Of a DNA stretch of 64,000 nt, positions 13,526 through 24,915 are shown in pieces. Origin of the DNA: Osedax fenrisi (Eukaryota; Annelida; Polychaeta; Sabellida; Siboglinidae); assembly GCA_964019155.1 (NCBI GenBank), contig OZ025245.1, positions 33,175,707 through 33,239,706 of the forward strand, in the 5' to 3' direction. The notes beneath the pieces were generated by a model. That model was not told the origin of the DNA. It saw only the letters and a list, made by a program, of their open reading frames with translations, and searched no databases. Every line of letters starts with the position of its first letter. Position 1 is the first letter of the stretch. Both the position numbers and the translations under genes were made by a program.

Positions 13526-14509
13526 TCATTCATTTGTAGTATTTTTAACACCTATATTAATGTTTGAATACCTAGTTTGTGTTGTAAAAGATTGTTGATA
13601 ATCATTAAAATAATCTGCCCAGTTTGAAAAATCTTTTTCAGATACTATATTGCGCCAGTCTATTTTATTATTTTTTAATTCGTGAATTTCATATTTAAAT
13701 GAGTAATTATTAAAAACACATTTAAGTGTGGTATTTGATTTTATAAGATTTGCCTTAATGGCATGTCTCAAAACTTTCTTCTTCTCTAATTCAGAACTAG
13801 GTAAAGATATCCTAATAAATACATTATTAAATATTTTAGATTCTTTCATTTTCATTTTAGAATTCAAAATTTTATTTTTATTTAGACTAGTATCAAACTG
13901 TAATATTATTTTAGATGAATTAAAATTAAATCTCGGAGATATAGTATCTAGTGATATATTAAATATGTCTGATATTGAATTAGAAAAAATAGATAGATAT
14001 TCTGAGTCATCCTTACAATCAGATATTTCAGGAATATTTTCGCACACTAAGGAAAGATCATCATTCGATTTAATTATGTTAACTTGTGAATTTATTGATG
14101 ATATTGAACTATTGATTTTATTTAAATTATTAAGATTATCTGATAATACACTAGCATAGGATTTACTTGGTGATATTGACAATAGTTTATCTATTTTAAG
14201 TGTTAAATCGTTAATAGACTTAATTGTAGACATATTATTTGATTGTATGCATGATTTTAAATCCAACAATTGCGAGGTATTATTAATATTTTGCAAATCT
14301 ACATCAATACTTGATGGTAGTTTATGTAAACATGTTGTACATTTGAAGGTAAAATGAGCTGAAGATAGTATTTCTTTTGCATATTTAGGCGGGTTAGAGT
14401 TTGTCCAATGGCTAGAAAGTACTTTTGCCTTATATAGACACCTATAGTGTATCTGTAGCCCACAATCACATCTAACATAATCATCATCACACTCATCCTT
14501 GGTTATCAT
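13526..14509 (-). CDS. CR1-like ORF1 protein with PHD-like finger
   Basis: An intact 327-codon frame. The N terminus has VRCDCGLQIHYRCLYKA and, 45 residues later, FKCTTC, which matches the second half of a PHD/LAP-type zinc finger. The related ORF1 at 21886-22868 has an additional C..C pair before it; here the first residues (MITKDECDDD) lack that pair, so the start or first codons may be damaged. The middle is Ser/Asn/Ile-rich with a likely coiled segment (LKSCIQ...LTLKIDKLL). The C-terminal part has VLRHAIKANLIKS and NKIDWRNIVSEKDFSNW, conserved with the second copy. The probable role is RNA binding in the retrotransposition particle. Confidence 0.72.
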   Translation of the reverse strand: MITKDECDDDYVRCDCGLQIHYRCLYKAKVLSSHWTNSNPPKYAKEILSSAHFTFKCTTCLHKLPSSIDVDLQNINNTSQLLDLKSCIQSNNMSTIKSINDLTLKIDKLLSISPSKSYASVLSDNLNNLNKINSSISSINSQVNIIKSNDDLSLVCENIPEISDCKDDSEYLSIFSNSISDIFNISLDTISPRFNFNSSKIILQFDTSLNKNKILNSKMKMKESKIFNNVFIRISLPSSELEKKKVLRHAIKANLIKSNTTLKCVFNNYSFKYEIHELKNNKIDWRNIVSEKDFSNWADYFNDYQQSFTTQTRYSNINIGVKNTTNE

Positions 14510-14570
14510 AGTTAACTAAATGATACAATATAATTGCATATGAGAACAATATAATATATTATAAATGTAT

Positions 14571-14618
14571 TTAGGGTTTATTATTATATATATATATATT
14601 TGGCAATTAAGACCTAAG

Positions 14619-14665
<47 letters not shown>

Positions 14666-15322
14666 ATGGTACACTTAAGTATATAACTATGATATATACA
14701 TTATTATATATAAACTAATGTGTATAATGTATAATATATTTTCAAAGCAATATAATAGAGGTACTAATAGAGGTGTATTGGTACAATCTGAATATAAATA
14801 ACTAGATGAATACAAAATGCAGAGCAATATGATATTACAATATATATAATAATAGCTGCTATATAAATTCACGTGTATTGTATTTATATATATATAGAAT
14901 CTACACATACAAGTATGTATATAAAAATATATATATAATATATACTAAAATATTATAAATAAATTATTAGAAATTAAATCAAATATCTTATGCAATAATG
15001 AAATTAAATATATAATGAATAGAACATTTAAAATAAAATAAATAAAATAAAAATATATAAAAAAAATATATATGCAATTATGAATAGAATTGAATTGATG
15101 GAAATGTACAAATAATTCAACTTAATTAAAAAATCAATATTTTAATTTTAATTAAAATATGTCAATTTGTACATTAGATTTATATTACAAATTTTATACA
15201 TATAATAAATATTAGTAGGTAAATTATTTAACTAATATATTATAAAGTACATGTAATATAATTTTATAAATAAATTATCGCATATATATATACAATTAGA
15301 TATATTTAATAAATATAATATA
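14571..15322. other. AT-rich noncoding DNA with (TA)n
   Basis: (TA)n tracts at about 14585-14601 and 14622-14659, then extremely AT-rich DNA without coding signal. The 73-residue minus frame at 14687-14908 is Tyr/Ile low complexity. Nothing else is seen. Confidence 0.7.
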
Positions 15323-15330
15323 GTTACATA

Positions 15331-17681
15331 TAGGGGCGTCGGAAGGGGGGGCGGGGGGTATCGGACCCCCCATTCACAAATATGGGGGGGCGAAGTATGT
15401 TTTGCCCCCCCCCCATGAAATATGTATTAATAAATGTTATATATATTAAATGTAGTATATTGTCTTTGTTAATACACATTTTTTTCTAAAGAATGTTTCC
15501 AAACATATGGGGGGCTAAGTATTGTTTGCCCCCCCCCCCCCCATCCATGAAATATGGTAATATTCATGAGAGAATCTCTGATAGATACTTGTTATCTGGT
15601 GATATTAAGAATGAAATTATTCAACTATATAAATCTGAATTATTAAATATTTGATTGAAAGATATTAATGGGACTTTCTCAATTTAATGTGATGGAATTC
15701 AAGATATATGGTTCATTATTTGACATAATAACTAGAAATTAAAGAAATATGTTTAGGAATATGCAATATGACTAAGGATACAACTTAGAAAATATAGCAA
15801 ATTTAATGTTATCTGAACTTTAACATCTTAACTTGCTTATTTCTAAATTAAGATGACAGTCATATGACAGTGTAGCTAATATGTCTGGTCAATATAATGT
15901 TGTAAAGACTATAATAATGAATAGACAGCCTTTAAATTTTGATACACAATGTGGAGCTCATCGCATAAACGTAATAGCATAATCATTAGATAATAATATA
16001 AATATAAGAAAAGCCTTGAGAGTGGTTTATGATTTGGGATTATTATATGAACAAACTATCAAATTACGGATTGTATATAATACTAATAATAACAAAGCAA
16101 ATACATTGAAACCATTATGCCCAATAAGATGTACTGGAAAATCATGTATTAAAAAACATTAGATCAATATAGTGGTATAAATGATGCACTTAATTAATAT
16201 AACAAATTAAATTATATTACCAATGACCACAAATATATTGCAAATTTATTATTAAAAAATATGAATAAGTCAAATATTTGTTATATGAATATTTCAAGTT
16301 TGATATTTGAAAGCTTGGATATGAAGGTGAAAGCTGTCATGATACCAACAAATATTATTGAAGGTAACATTTATAAAAATATACTTGAAAGCATATATTA
16401 TTATAATTATAAATAATCATAATAATACTCAATAATAAATAAACATAAAGGATTATATAATAGTAAAGATGATTCTAATTAAATTGAATAATGATAGACA
16501 TAATTTGCACACATTCATTGAAGATATAAAAACAAAAGTATTTTATATTTTATATATACAAGTTTTTATATTGATTCAAGGTTAATATCCTACTTTTATA
16601 AAAATATTATATAAAATACAAAATAGCTTATAATAAATGTTTATTATAAAATATTATAATAATTTATTTTTATTTTAAATATATCTAATTTAATTTTCTA
16701 ATTATATCTAATTCAGATAATAATTATAATACATATAATATAAATTATTATACATATTTATGAGATGAATATTAATAAAAATTCAAAAGACATACATCTT
16801 ATCTAGATAACATAATATAATATTATTAATGTTATATTAATATAAGAATGTGATTAGATATGATCAATTAGTATGTTAATATACTTTATCATTAATATTT
16901 ACAGAATAAAATATACTGAGTTTTTTGATTACATAATGATGAAAATAAAAACCAAATGTTATACTAAAGGAAAATTCATTTATACATTCTTATAAATTAA
17001 AGGAATAATTATTACAAATAATATAATACATGAAAAAAGGTTTGTTTTTTTAGATTAATCTTATTAATCCTATTAATTTTCTAAACTAAACAGATGTTAT
17101 TATAAAATGTATGAAGAATTAACGATTGAAAGATCGAATTTCCATATGTTCAATTCAATCAATAAGTTCAATACATCTGACGAGGATAAACATATACATG
17201 ATGGAAAAACCTCCTAAAATTCAAAAAATATTTTCCCGCATAATATATTTGATCACACTTTTATTGGTTTGCCCCTCAAGTTCTGTGTCATGTTAGGGTG
17301 TATTTAGTAAGCTACGAATATTAAAGACGTTGTTACGGTCAACTATGCTAGATAGTAGATTAAATGCATTATTATTGGCAAATATCAATCAAAAAATAAT
17401 TCTCACAATTGAGATGGATATATTTATAAATAAAAATCTATATTAATATAATAATAAATTATTTAATGTTTATTATTTATTTTCTAATATATTCCTACTT
17501 AAGTATTTTTATAAAAAATAAATATTATTAATTGCATAATAAAGGGTTAACATAGACAACAGAGGTATACGATATTAATAAGATATAATTAGTAATTATA
17601 TTAGTAATACATAATAGGATATAGAATATAAAATATAAATAAATAGCCCCCCCCATACAAAATATTGTTCCGACGCCCCTT
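15331..17681 (+). mobile_element. hAT transposon (ZMYM1-type), 2351 bp
   Basis: It is bounded by a perfect 8-bp target duplication GTTACATA at 15323-15330 and 17682-17689. The termini are TAGGGGCGTCGGAA and, inverted, AAGGGGCGTCGGAA (13 of 14 match). An 8-bp duplication and a (C)AGGGGCG terminus are hallmarks of hAT elements. Subterminal G/C homopolymer runs (about 15344-15415, 15503-15542, 17646-17653) form inverted and direct repeats; a block of about 45 bp around CCCCCCC...CATGAAATATG occurs twice near 15377 and 15503. The transposase inside is dead. Confidence 0.9.
15850..17415 (+). pseudogene. hAT transposase remnant, ZMYM1-like
   Basis: In one frame near 15853: QSYDSVANMSGQYNVV, then QCGAHRINVIA, a stop, SLDNNINIRKALRVVYDLG and TLKPLCPIRCTGKSC, which match the RNase H-like region of ZMYM1-type hAT proteins (C/GAHR.N and L.PLCPTRW). 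Near 17245: LLLVCPSSSVSC, a stop, then GVFSKLRILKTLLRSTMLDS and RLNALLLANINQKI, the C-terminal hAT dimerisation domain. Between them (about 16200-17150) only scattered fragments are recognisable. Multiple stops make it non-functional, although termini and target duplication are intact. Confidence 0.85.
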
Positions 17682-17821
17682 GTTACATATAATACATATA
17701 TTCGAAATAAATATAAATTTATATAAAAATCAAAATAAAATATATAAGAATATCAATGATATACTAAAGTGACTAATCTGGTAAAACACGTTTGTCTGGT
17801 AAGAAATTTATTTAAGAAATG

Positions 17822-17890
<69 letters not shown>
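17822..17890. repeat. (ATT)n tail of CR1-like copy II
   Basis: Twenty-three ATT units followed by five GATT-type repeats at the 3' edge of the minus-strand element to the right, i.e. (CAAT)n(AAT)n when read in the element's sense. Confidence 0.85.
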
Positions 17891-18369
17891 GATTGATTGA
17901 TTGATTGATAATTTATTTAAGCAAATACATAGCCGAAAATATAATCGAAAGTATAAAGTATAAATATTTGCTAACGATAACATACGTTATAGAAATAAAT
18001 AAAGAATAATACGAAATTAAAAAATTAATGAAATTAAAACGTTTTACAGTTACCGTAAAAATAAACGAAAAACAATCGAAAGTAGAAATAAATCATATAG
18101 TAAAAATAAACGAAAAATGATCAAAATAGAAATAAAATATAGCGTAAAAATAATCGAAAATAGAAATAAAATACATTATTTTGTAAGTGGCATCGAAATA
18201 TTCAATTTCTACTTTAACTTTATAGAATTCTTCATCTTGTATCCTGTTTTAGTAATAAATTATTAGTTATATAATTTAATATTTAAATGTTAAATTTTAA
18301 ATGTTAAATTTTAAATATATTATAAACAGAACATATTAAAAATCAAATAAACCAATACTAGAATGAAAC

Positions 18370-18960
18370 AAACAAATAATGTAATACTTACCAAAATCTG
18401 TAATAATAGTAGGTACTTTATTAATTTATATTTTAATTGTATAATCAATTTGAAACATATATATATATATATAAAAACAGAACAAGTTACAAATAAAATA
18501 AACCAATATACCTATACAAAAACAGTTAATAACAAAACATACCAATAATATTACGAAACAAAATAATATAATACTTATCAGTATAATCTGAAATAATAGA
18601 AAATTATTAATATTGTATTTTAGTAATATAATACATTTGAAACATATTTACAAAATATATATAAAACAAACATATAATACCGAACAAACAAAAGTAAAAT
18701 AATACTTCACACTTTATCTGTAATAATAATGAATTATTAATTTTATATTATAGTATATTTGAAATATAGATATAAAAAATCCGAATTTTCTATAACAAAA
18801 ATAAATTTATAACAAAATATAATACAGAACAAAAAAAATAAAATAATACTTCCCAGTTTATCTGTAATAATAATGAATTATTAATTTTATATTATAATAT
18901 ATTTGAAATATATATATAAAAACCTAAATTTTCTATAACAAAAACACATTAAAAAAAAAC
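18370..18960 (-). repeat. Degenerate ~125-bp tandem repeats in the 3' UTR
   Basis: Four diverged units share the order AATACTT.CCA..TTATCTG, TAATAATA, TTATTAAT...TATTTTA, TATATTTGAAA, ATATATATA.AAA, then ACAAA. The last two units are the most alike. The same units appear in the deleted copy at 27620-28110. Confidence 0.7.
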
Positions 18961-19015
18961 CAGAAGAGATAATGCAATAATTTAGATACAAAATGAAACA
19001 TAAATCAATATAAAA

Positions 19016-21880
19016 TTATAAATTTCTGTTAAAAAAAAGTAGATTGTCGAAACAGATTTTGTTTATTTTATTTTTAAAAGATGAAACAGATACAGATTTT
19101 ATTATATCATTATTTAATGAATTCCATATATTAACTGATCTATTATTAATTATATTTTTAATTGTATTATCATAATTATGTATTACATTTAATTTTTTAC
19201 AATTACCTCTAGTTATACAATTATTCGAAATGTTAAGAATATCAGATATATTTATATCTGTATAATTATTTGAAATTTTAAAAATTGTAGTTAGATCTAT
19301 TTTTAACCTTCTAAGTTCAAGTGATTCTAATTTAAAATATACCAATCTCTCTATATATGATTTATAATTAATATTTGATGAATTTGTATATCCTACGCAT
19401 CTTGTAATTAATCGTCTAGTAAATAATCTTTGCACTCTTTCAATTTGGTCTATGAGACTACGAAATTTACTAACCTTTGAAAAAGGTGACCAAATTATGG
19501 ATGCATATTCTAAAATTGGTCTGCAATAAATTTTATATGCATTTAATAATGCTCTAGGGTATTTTGTAGTAATGCATCTAAAAATTGAATTCATAGAAAA
19601 ATAAGCTTTTTTACAAATATAATCAATATGTTTATTAAATAAAAGGTTATTTTCAAATATTATTCCTAAATCTTTATAAAAAGTAACGTTTTCTAATTGA
19701 ATATTATTTATAAAATATTTTGATGGAGTAACCTTCCCTAAAGTCATAACTGCACATTTTGATAATGAAATATTTAATTGCCATTTATTTACCCATTGTG
19801 AAAATAAATTTAAATTATTTTGTAAAAGAAATCTTTCACTCTCAGATGCGTATGAAAAATATATTTTTGTATCATCGGCAAATAAATCAATATGAATTTT
19901 TGAAGAGAATATACTAGGAAGATCATTAATATATAATACAAATAAAATTGGACCTAAAACCGATCCTTGTGGTACTCCAGATTTTACAATAGAACTATTT
20001 GAAAAAGAATTTTCAACCCGTGTAATTTGAGATCTATTCGATAAAAAATTATAAAACCATTTTATTATTTTATTAGATATACCGTATGATTTTAATTTAA
20101 ATAGTAGTTTTTCATGAGAAACAACATCAAAAGCTTTTGCAAAATCAATATATATTATATCTACACATTTTTTATTATTCAATTCATTATACCAAAATTT
20201 TAAACATTTTGTTAATTGTAATTCTGTGGATTTTCCACTTATAAAACCATATTGATATTTTGTTAATAAATTATTAGATTTTAAATAAAAAATTAATTGT
20301 TTAGAAATAATACGTTCTAATACTCTACACATTACACATGTTATTGAAATAGGCCTATAGTTATTTGAATTTGATGGTTCACCCTTTTTAAAAATTGGTG
20401 TGATTATAGATTTTTTCCAAATTTTCGGTATATTACCCGATAATAAAGATGAATTAAAAATAATATATAAAGGCCTACATAATTCATTAGATAATAATTT
20501 TAACATAGAAGATGGTATCCCATCAGTTCCGAAAGTATGTGTAATTTTTAATATATTTAAAAATATTTTAATTATTTCAAGATTTAAATCAATATTATCA
20601 AATTTTTGTTTAGTTAAATTATAAAATTCGGGTAAATTTCCATTATCATTTTGTTGAATTGAACTAAAATATGAATTTAACGTATTTGCTTTGTCGAGAT
20701 CTGAAAATAAAATATTATTATTTGATATATCAATTAGAGGAGATACTCCAGATTTTAAATTTTGTCTTTTTTTCATAAATTTATAAAACTTAAATTTATT
20801 TTTTGAATTAATTGCATTAATCTCTCTCTTAAAATTTAAAGATTCTAATTCCTTGGATAATTTTTTTTTTGCTTCTATCCAATTATATTTATATTGTAAA
20901 TTAGTTTTAGATTTTCGAAATAATTTTTTTACTTGCTTCTTCAATTTCAATATATTCTTCGGAAGTACCTGTTTTATTGTATTATTTATATTAGGAATAT
21001 GTGATATAAATAATTTATTTAGAACATTATTAAAATATTCTACTTTTTGATCGATATTATAATCATTTGAATTTAGATATTCCCAATTAAATCTAGAAAG
21101 ATGATATTTAATCAATTTTATATTAGCATTATTGAAATCAAAATTGTTTGATATTAAAATCTGTTTACATGTGTATTTTTCAATATTTACATTAAATGAA
21201 ACAGAATAGTGGTCACTTATATTTTTGTATAATCCGAAATAGTCTCCAATATTTATATTAGATAGTAATTGTTTTTCATTAGTAAAAAGTAAATCAATTA
21301 TATTATTATTACGAGTTGGCTTATTTATTAATTGTGAAAATGAATTTTTAATAATCGAATCGAAAAGTAATGCATAACTTTTTGGGTAACTAGGAAATGT
21401 ATAATCTTTCCAATTAAAATTTGGAAAATTAAAATCTCCTATAATTATAGATGAATTATAATTTTGTTGGGTTATATCAAATAATTTACATATCTGTTCA
21501 TGAGATACTTCATTACAATGTGGAGGTCTATAAACACATATAATATTAAATGGAATTTTTAATTAATTTTTAAATGTATATATTGAACATCTATGTGTGA
21601 AATAAAATTTCTTACAGGACATAAACTAGATTTACAAAATATCGCAACACCTCCTCTATGAATTAATTTATCGTATCTAAATAGTGTATCATTTTGTCCA
21701 CCGATTAAATATAGAGAATCTCTATCATCTACCGTTAAGAATGTTTCAACTAAACATATAATGTCATATTTATTAGATGAAAGTAAAAATTCCAAACAAT
21801 TCATTTTATTTCTAATACTACGAGCATTAGCGTAATATATATTTAAATTGTTATTTTTAATATTTTCATCTTTATTGCCA
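19016..21880 (-). pseudogene. CR1-like ORF2: endonuclease + reverse transcriptase
   Basis: Endonuclease: IYYANARSIRNKMNCLEFLL, IICLVETFLT, HRGGVAIFCK, ICVYRPP, SSIIIGDFNFPNFNWKDY, KPTRNNNIIDLLFTNE and ISDHYSVSF. A frameshift near 21555, just before the YRPP block, is the only break I find. From there the frame is open to the stop at 19016. RT: IITPIFKKGEPSNSNNYRPI, KYQYGFISGKS, IYIDFAKAFDVVSH, KSGVPQGSVLGPILFVLYIN, DLFADDTKIYF (intact FADD), YKDLGIIFE. C-terminal: YCRPILEYASIIWSPF, ERVQRLFTRRL and LELRRLKIDL. With one indel over about 950 codons this is a young copy or carries a sequencing error. Confidence 0.9.
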
Positions 21881-21885
21881 GTTAG

Positions 21886-22868
21886 TCATCTAGAACCTGT
21901 ATTTTTATTTTTATTTTTATTAATAATGGAATTTTTATAAGTAATATATGACAATTTCCATACACTAAAATTATCTTCACCAATTGACATATTCCAGTCA
22001 ATTTTATTATTTATAATATATCTTAGTTCATAGGAACTACTTCTAGAATTATAAATACATTTGATAATTTTTTTACTTTTAATTAATTTATTTTTAACTA
22101 CATGGTATAATATCTGATGTGGTTCTAGTGAATTTTCATCTAGAGATGTTCTAATGAATGAATTTTGTAGATCTCGTAATTTACATAATCGGTTAACATT
22201 TGATAAAATAATTTTTTTTGAGACCACATTATCTAAAATTAATTTTAATTTATTAAATGATAATTGAACTATTGATAATACACACGATTTATTAATATCT
22301 ACTGTTTTACAAATAATATTTACTAAGTATTTAAAGAAATTAGTTTTATCATTATTAGGAATATTTATATTGTGAATAATTATTTCATTATTGCTATCTA
22401 TATTATTTTTAATAATATTTACTGATTTTACCAAATTGTCAGTAAAGGTATCAGAATTGGTTACAGTAGAGGTTACATTAGCGGTTACATTAGCGTATGA
22501 TTTTTTAACAACAATCATATCACTTATTTCAGTGATTTTTGATAGTAACATATTTAATTTTGTTTCTGTGCTATTTATTAAAGTATTAATATTACTATTA
22601 TCAATAATAGTAGACGATGGTAATGAGTTATTTAAACTAGGTTGATTTATTGGTGTATTATCATTATTATTATTTATACATGTATTACATTTAAATGTAA
22701 AATTTGGTGATCTAAATAACTGAATAGCATATTTTGGTGCTGATTTATTAGACCAATTTGTTTTCATTATTTGTGCTTTATATAAGCATTTATAATGGTA
22801 TTTTATCCACATAAACATGATATATAATTTTCGTTATTAATTTCTAAATTACATGTAATACAATCCAT
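21886..22868 (-). pseudogene. CR1-like ORF1 protein with PHD-like finger (one frameshift)
   Basis: The natural start is the ATG at 22868-22866: MDCITCNLEINNENY, then ISCLCG, after which a one-base loss near 22806 shifts the frame; the protein resumes as KYHYKCLYKA and later FTFKCNTC. Together these give C..C, C.C, H..C and C..C, a PHD-type arrangement. The remaining frame (22818 to 21886) is Asn/Ile/Ser-rich and ends with HVVKNKLIKSKKIIKCIYNS and NNKIDWNMSIGEDNFSVWK, parallel to copy I. Probable RNA-binding partner of ORF2. Confidence 0.8.
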
Positions 22869-22870
22869 TT

Positions 22871-23247
22871 TTAATGTAATAAATATATTACAATTATATA
22901 GTTTTAGAAATTATATATATTTTTAACAAACTGTTTCCCTATGATTTTAAATTGAACAATTGCCGAATTCGATTTTTCTTGTTTACTAAATAAATTAGCG
23001 TTGCGATGTTTCAATTTTCTTATTTTCGAAATCGATTTTAAAACATTCTCCTTTAATGTAATGACTACCTAAATATCGAATGTAATTCCGTATAATATAG
23101 AGAACAAGTTATCCGAATGTATGTCGAAATTAATTAGTTTTAAAGAAATTTAATTTTTTTTTAGTTTGTAGAAATAACGCGTTAAATTTATGCGACTTTT
23201 AATTTGGTTGCTATGCGTTGCAACTGTTATTATAAATAACAACTAAC

Positions 23248-23281
<34 letters not shown>

Positions 23282-24188
23282 GCACATATTATTTAACTTT
23301 TATATATTACTGAATATTATTAACTATTTATTAAGCATTAAAAAGGCATACAAAAGCAAGTCAAGGGAATACGTATACCTAGGTACACTATAGTGGCCGA
23401 TAGTATCAGAATATGCAATAGGTGTCACGTCAAGTATTCGATTTGTTTTTTTTAATTATATAATATTACATGATTATATTTATGATACATACGCACCTTA
23501 TTCGATTCAATGATTTAATTATATACACACATACATATAAATAAGTATAAATAAGTATAAAACTAGTATATAAGTATAAGTATATAACTCACACATATAA
23601 ATAAGTATAAATATATATATATAATTAAGTTTTTGTTAAAATTTGATAAAAATGATTATGTAATAAATTAGAGTAATTAATTAATTATTTAAAACAAAAT
23701 TTACTTTATATATTAGAAATTTTGATTATCTAAATATTTTATATAGAACTTTTTATCCTATTTAGCACAATTTAAGCGTTAATTAAAACGACCACTACTC
23801 CATTATCGGCCACTACCCCGTTCCGTCCCTGACATCATATGTAGAGTAATCCATATATACATTAAGCATCGTTAAGTATGTATATTAGTTATTGTAATAG
23901 CTGTTATCTTATAGGCGAACACGATATCACTGCAAAGATTGCAATTCAGATCATTAAGTAGTACATATACTATTGTGTATTTCTTAAAAAGCTATTGCTA
24001 CGAGTTCACGTGTAATACACGTCGTACATAAATGTAGGGTTATTGGGTATAATGTTAAGAATATCAGGTAAGTTACCTACATCAATAGTGTAATGATATT
24101 CAATCATATATATAACCGTTCAATTGAAGACAACATATATATATATATATATATATATTATTGTATTACACATTTCGGCAATGTCAGG

Positions 24189-24224
<36 letters not shown>

Positions 24225-24461
24225 CTAATTATCGATATAATTATTCATAAATTAATAAGTTAAGTTTCATTATAAATAATAATAATAATATATAAATTAA
24301 ATTTGTATATAAATAGTATGATATATAAACACTAACGATTAATAGGATGTGAGGTGATACGCTTGCTCAGTTATAATCTTATAAGTCGCATAGATTTGGC
24401 GTAGTAAATGTTTTTTAGTCTACATATATGTGTCTTTAATATATTTAGTATATGTCATAGG
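22871..24461. other. AT-rich noncoding DNA
   Basis: No coding signal. Contains (ATT)n at about 23250-23276, short repeats of ACATATAAATAAGTATAA at about 23533-23615, and (TA)n at about 24136-24159 and 24191-24221. A slightly GC-richer patch at about 23340-23440 and 23760-23840 is unassigned. It may be what remains of the host DNA or core of the 23-kb element. Confidence 0.6.
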
Positions 24462-24621
24462 TGAAATTCAGTTTATTTTTAAGTTTTTGTATTTATAATT
24501 AATGTTTACCAAATAAAATGTTAACATATAATGCATTTTATAAATTTAGTTATTGAGTGTAATTATCATTTATACATATATATAATATATATATACATAT
24601 TGTTATTTTTATTATTTTATA

Positions 24622-24755
24622 TTGGTGGAGTCCTTTCATCCTATCCAGGAACTTATATGAATTTTTCCAGGCACTTATAACAATAGTGCTCAAATAACAT
24701 TCGAATCCGCTCTCGTGATAGGGCATCAATAGTTGTAATGAAAGCCCATCATGTA
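24622..24755 (-). mobile_element. SINE-like repeat, minus strand
   Basis: Read on the minus strand it ends AAGTTCCTGGATAGGATGAA followed by AGGACTCCACCAATATAAAA. The same 3' domain occurs on the plus strand at 57426-57523 with an (AACAAT)n tail. Different 5' parts joined to a shared 3' domain and a simple-repeat tail suggest SINEs, though a clear pol III A/B box pair is not visible here. The 76-residue frame over it is not a gene. Confidence 0.45.
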
Positions 24756-24856
24756 TTATTACACAATTATATAAGATCACTTCTAAATATTATTGTAAGA
24801 CCCATTTTATAAAATTAATTAATGGTCCGAACAAGGTTCGAATCCGTGCCTATAGG

Positions 24857-24878
24857 ATACTATATTAGCGAAAATGTC

Positions 24879-24915
<37 letters not shown>

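Larger units (their letters stand above)
10402..14570 (-). mobile_element. Nearly complete CR1-like non-LTR retrotransposon (copy I)
   Basis: A minus-strand element with ORF1 (13526-14509), ORF2 (about 10669-13501) and a 3' UTR of about 260 bp ending in AATTCAATTCAATAAT-type repeats. The ORF2 start lies 24 bp after the ORF1 stop. The right edge is not marked by a target duplication I can read; I place it where ORF1 5' sequence gives way to (TA)n. Confidence 0.75.
17891..22870 (-). mobile_element. Nearly complete CR1-like non-LTR retrotransposon (copy II)
   Basis: A minus-strand element related to copy I: ORF1 with PHD-like finger, ORF2 with endonuclease and RT, and a long 3' UTR (17891-19015) with internal tandem repeats and a (CAAT)n(AAT)n tail. 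It differs from copy I in UTR, tail and many residues, so it is a separate family of the same clade. An internally deleted copy of the same family lies at 27141-28150. Confidence 0.82.

Noticed and set aside
13728..14159. 143-residue plus-strand frame
   Set aside because: Antisense shadow of CR1-like ORF1.
24828..24845. tRNA gene suggested by GGTTCGAATCC
   Set aside because: The sequence resembles a B box, but I find no A box at the right distance and no cloverleaf; it is at most a SINE-like relic.
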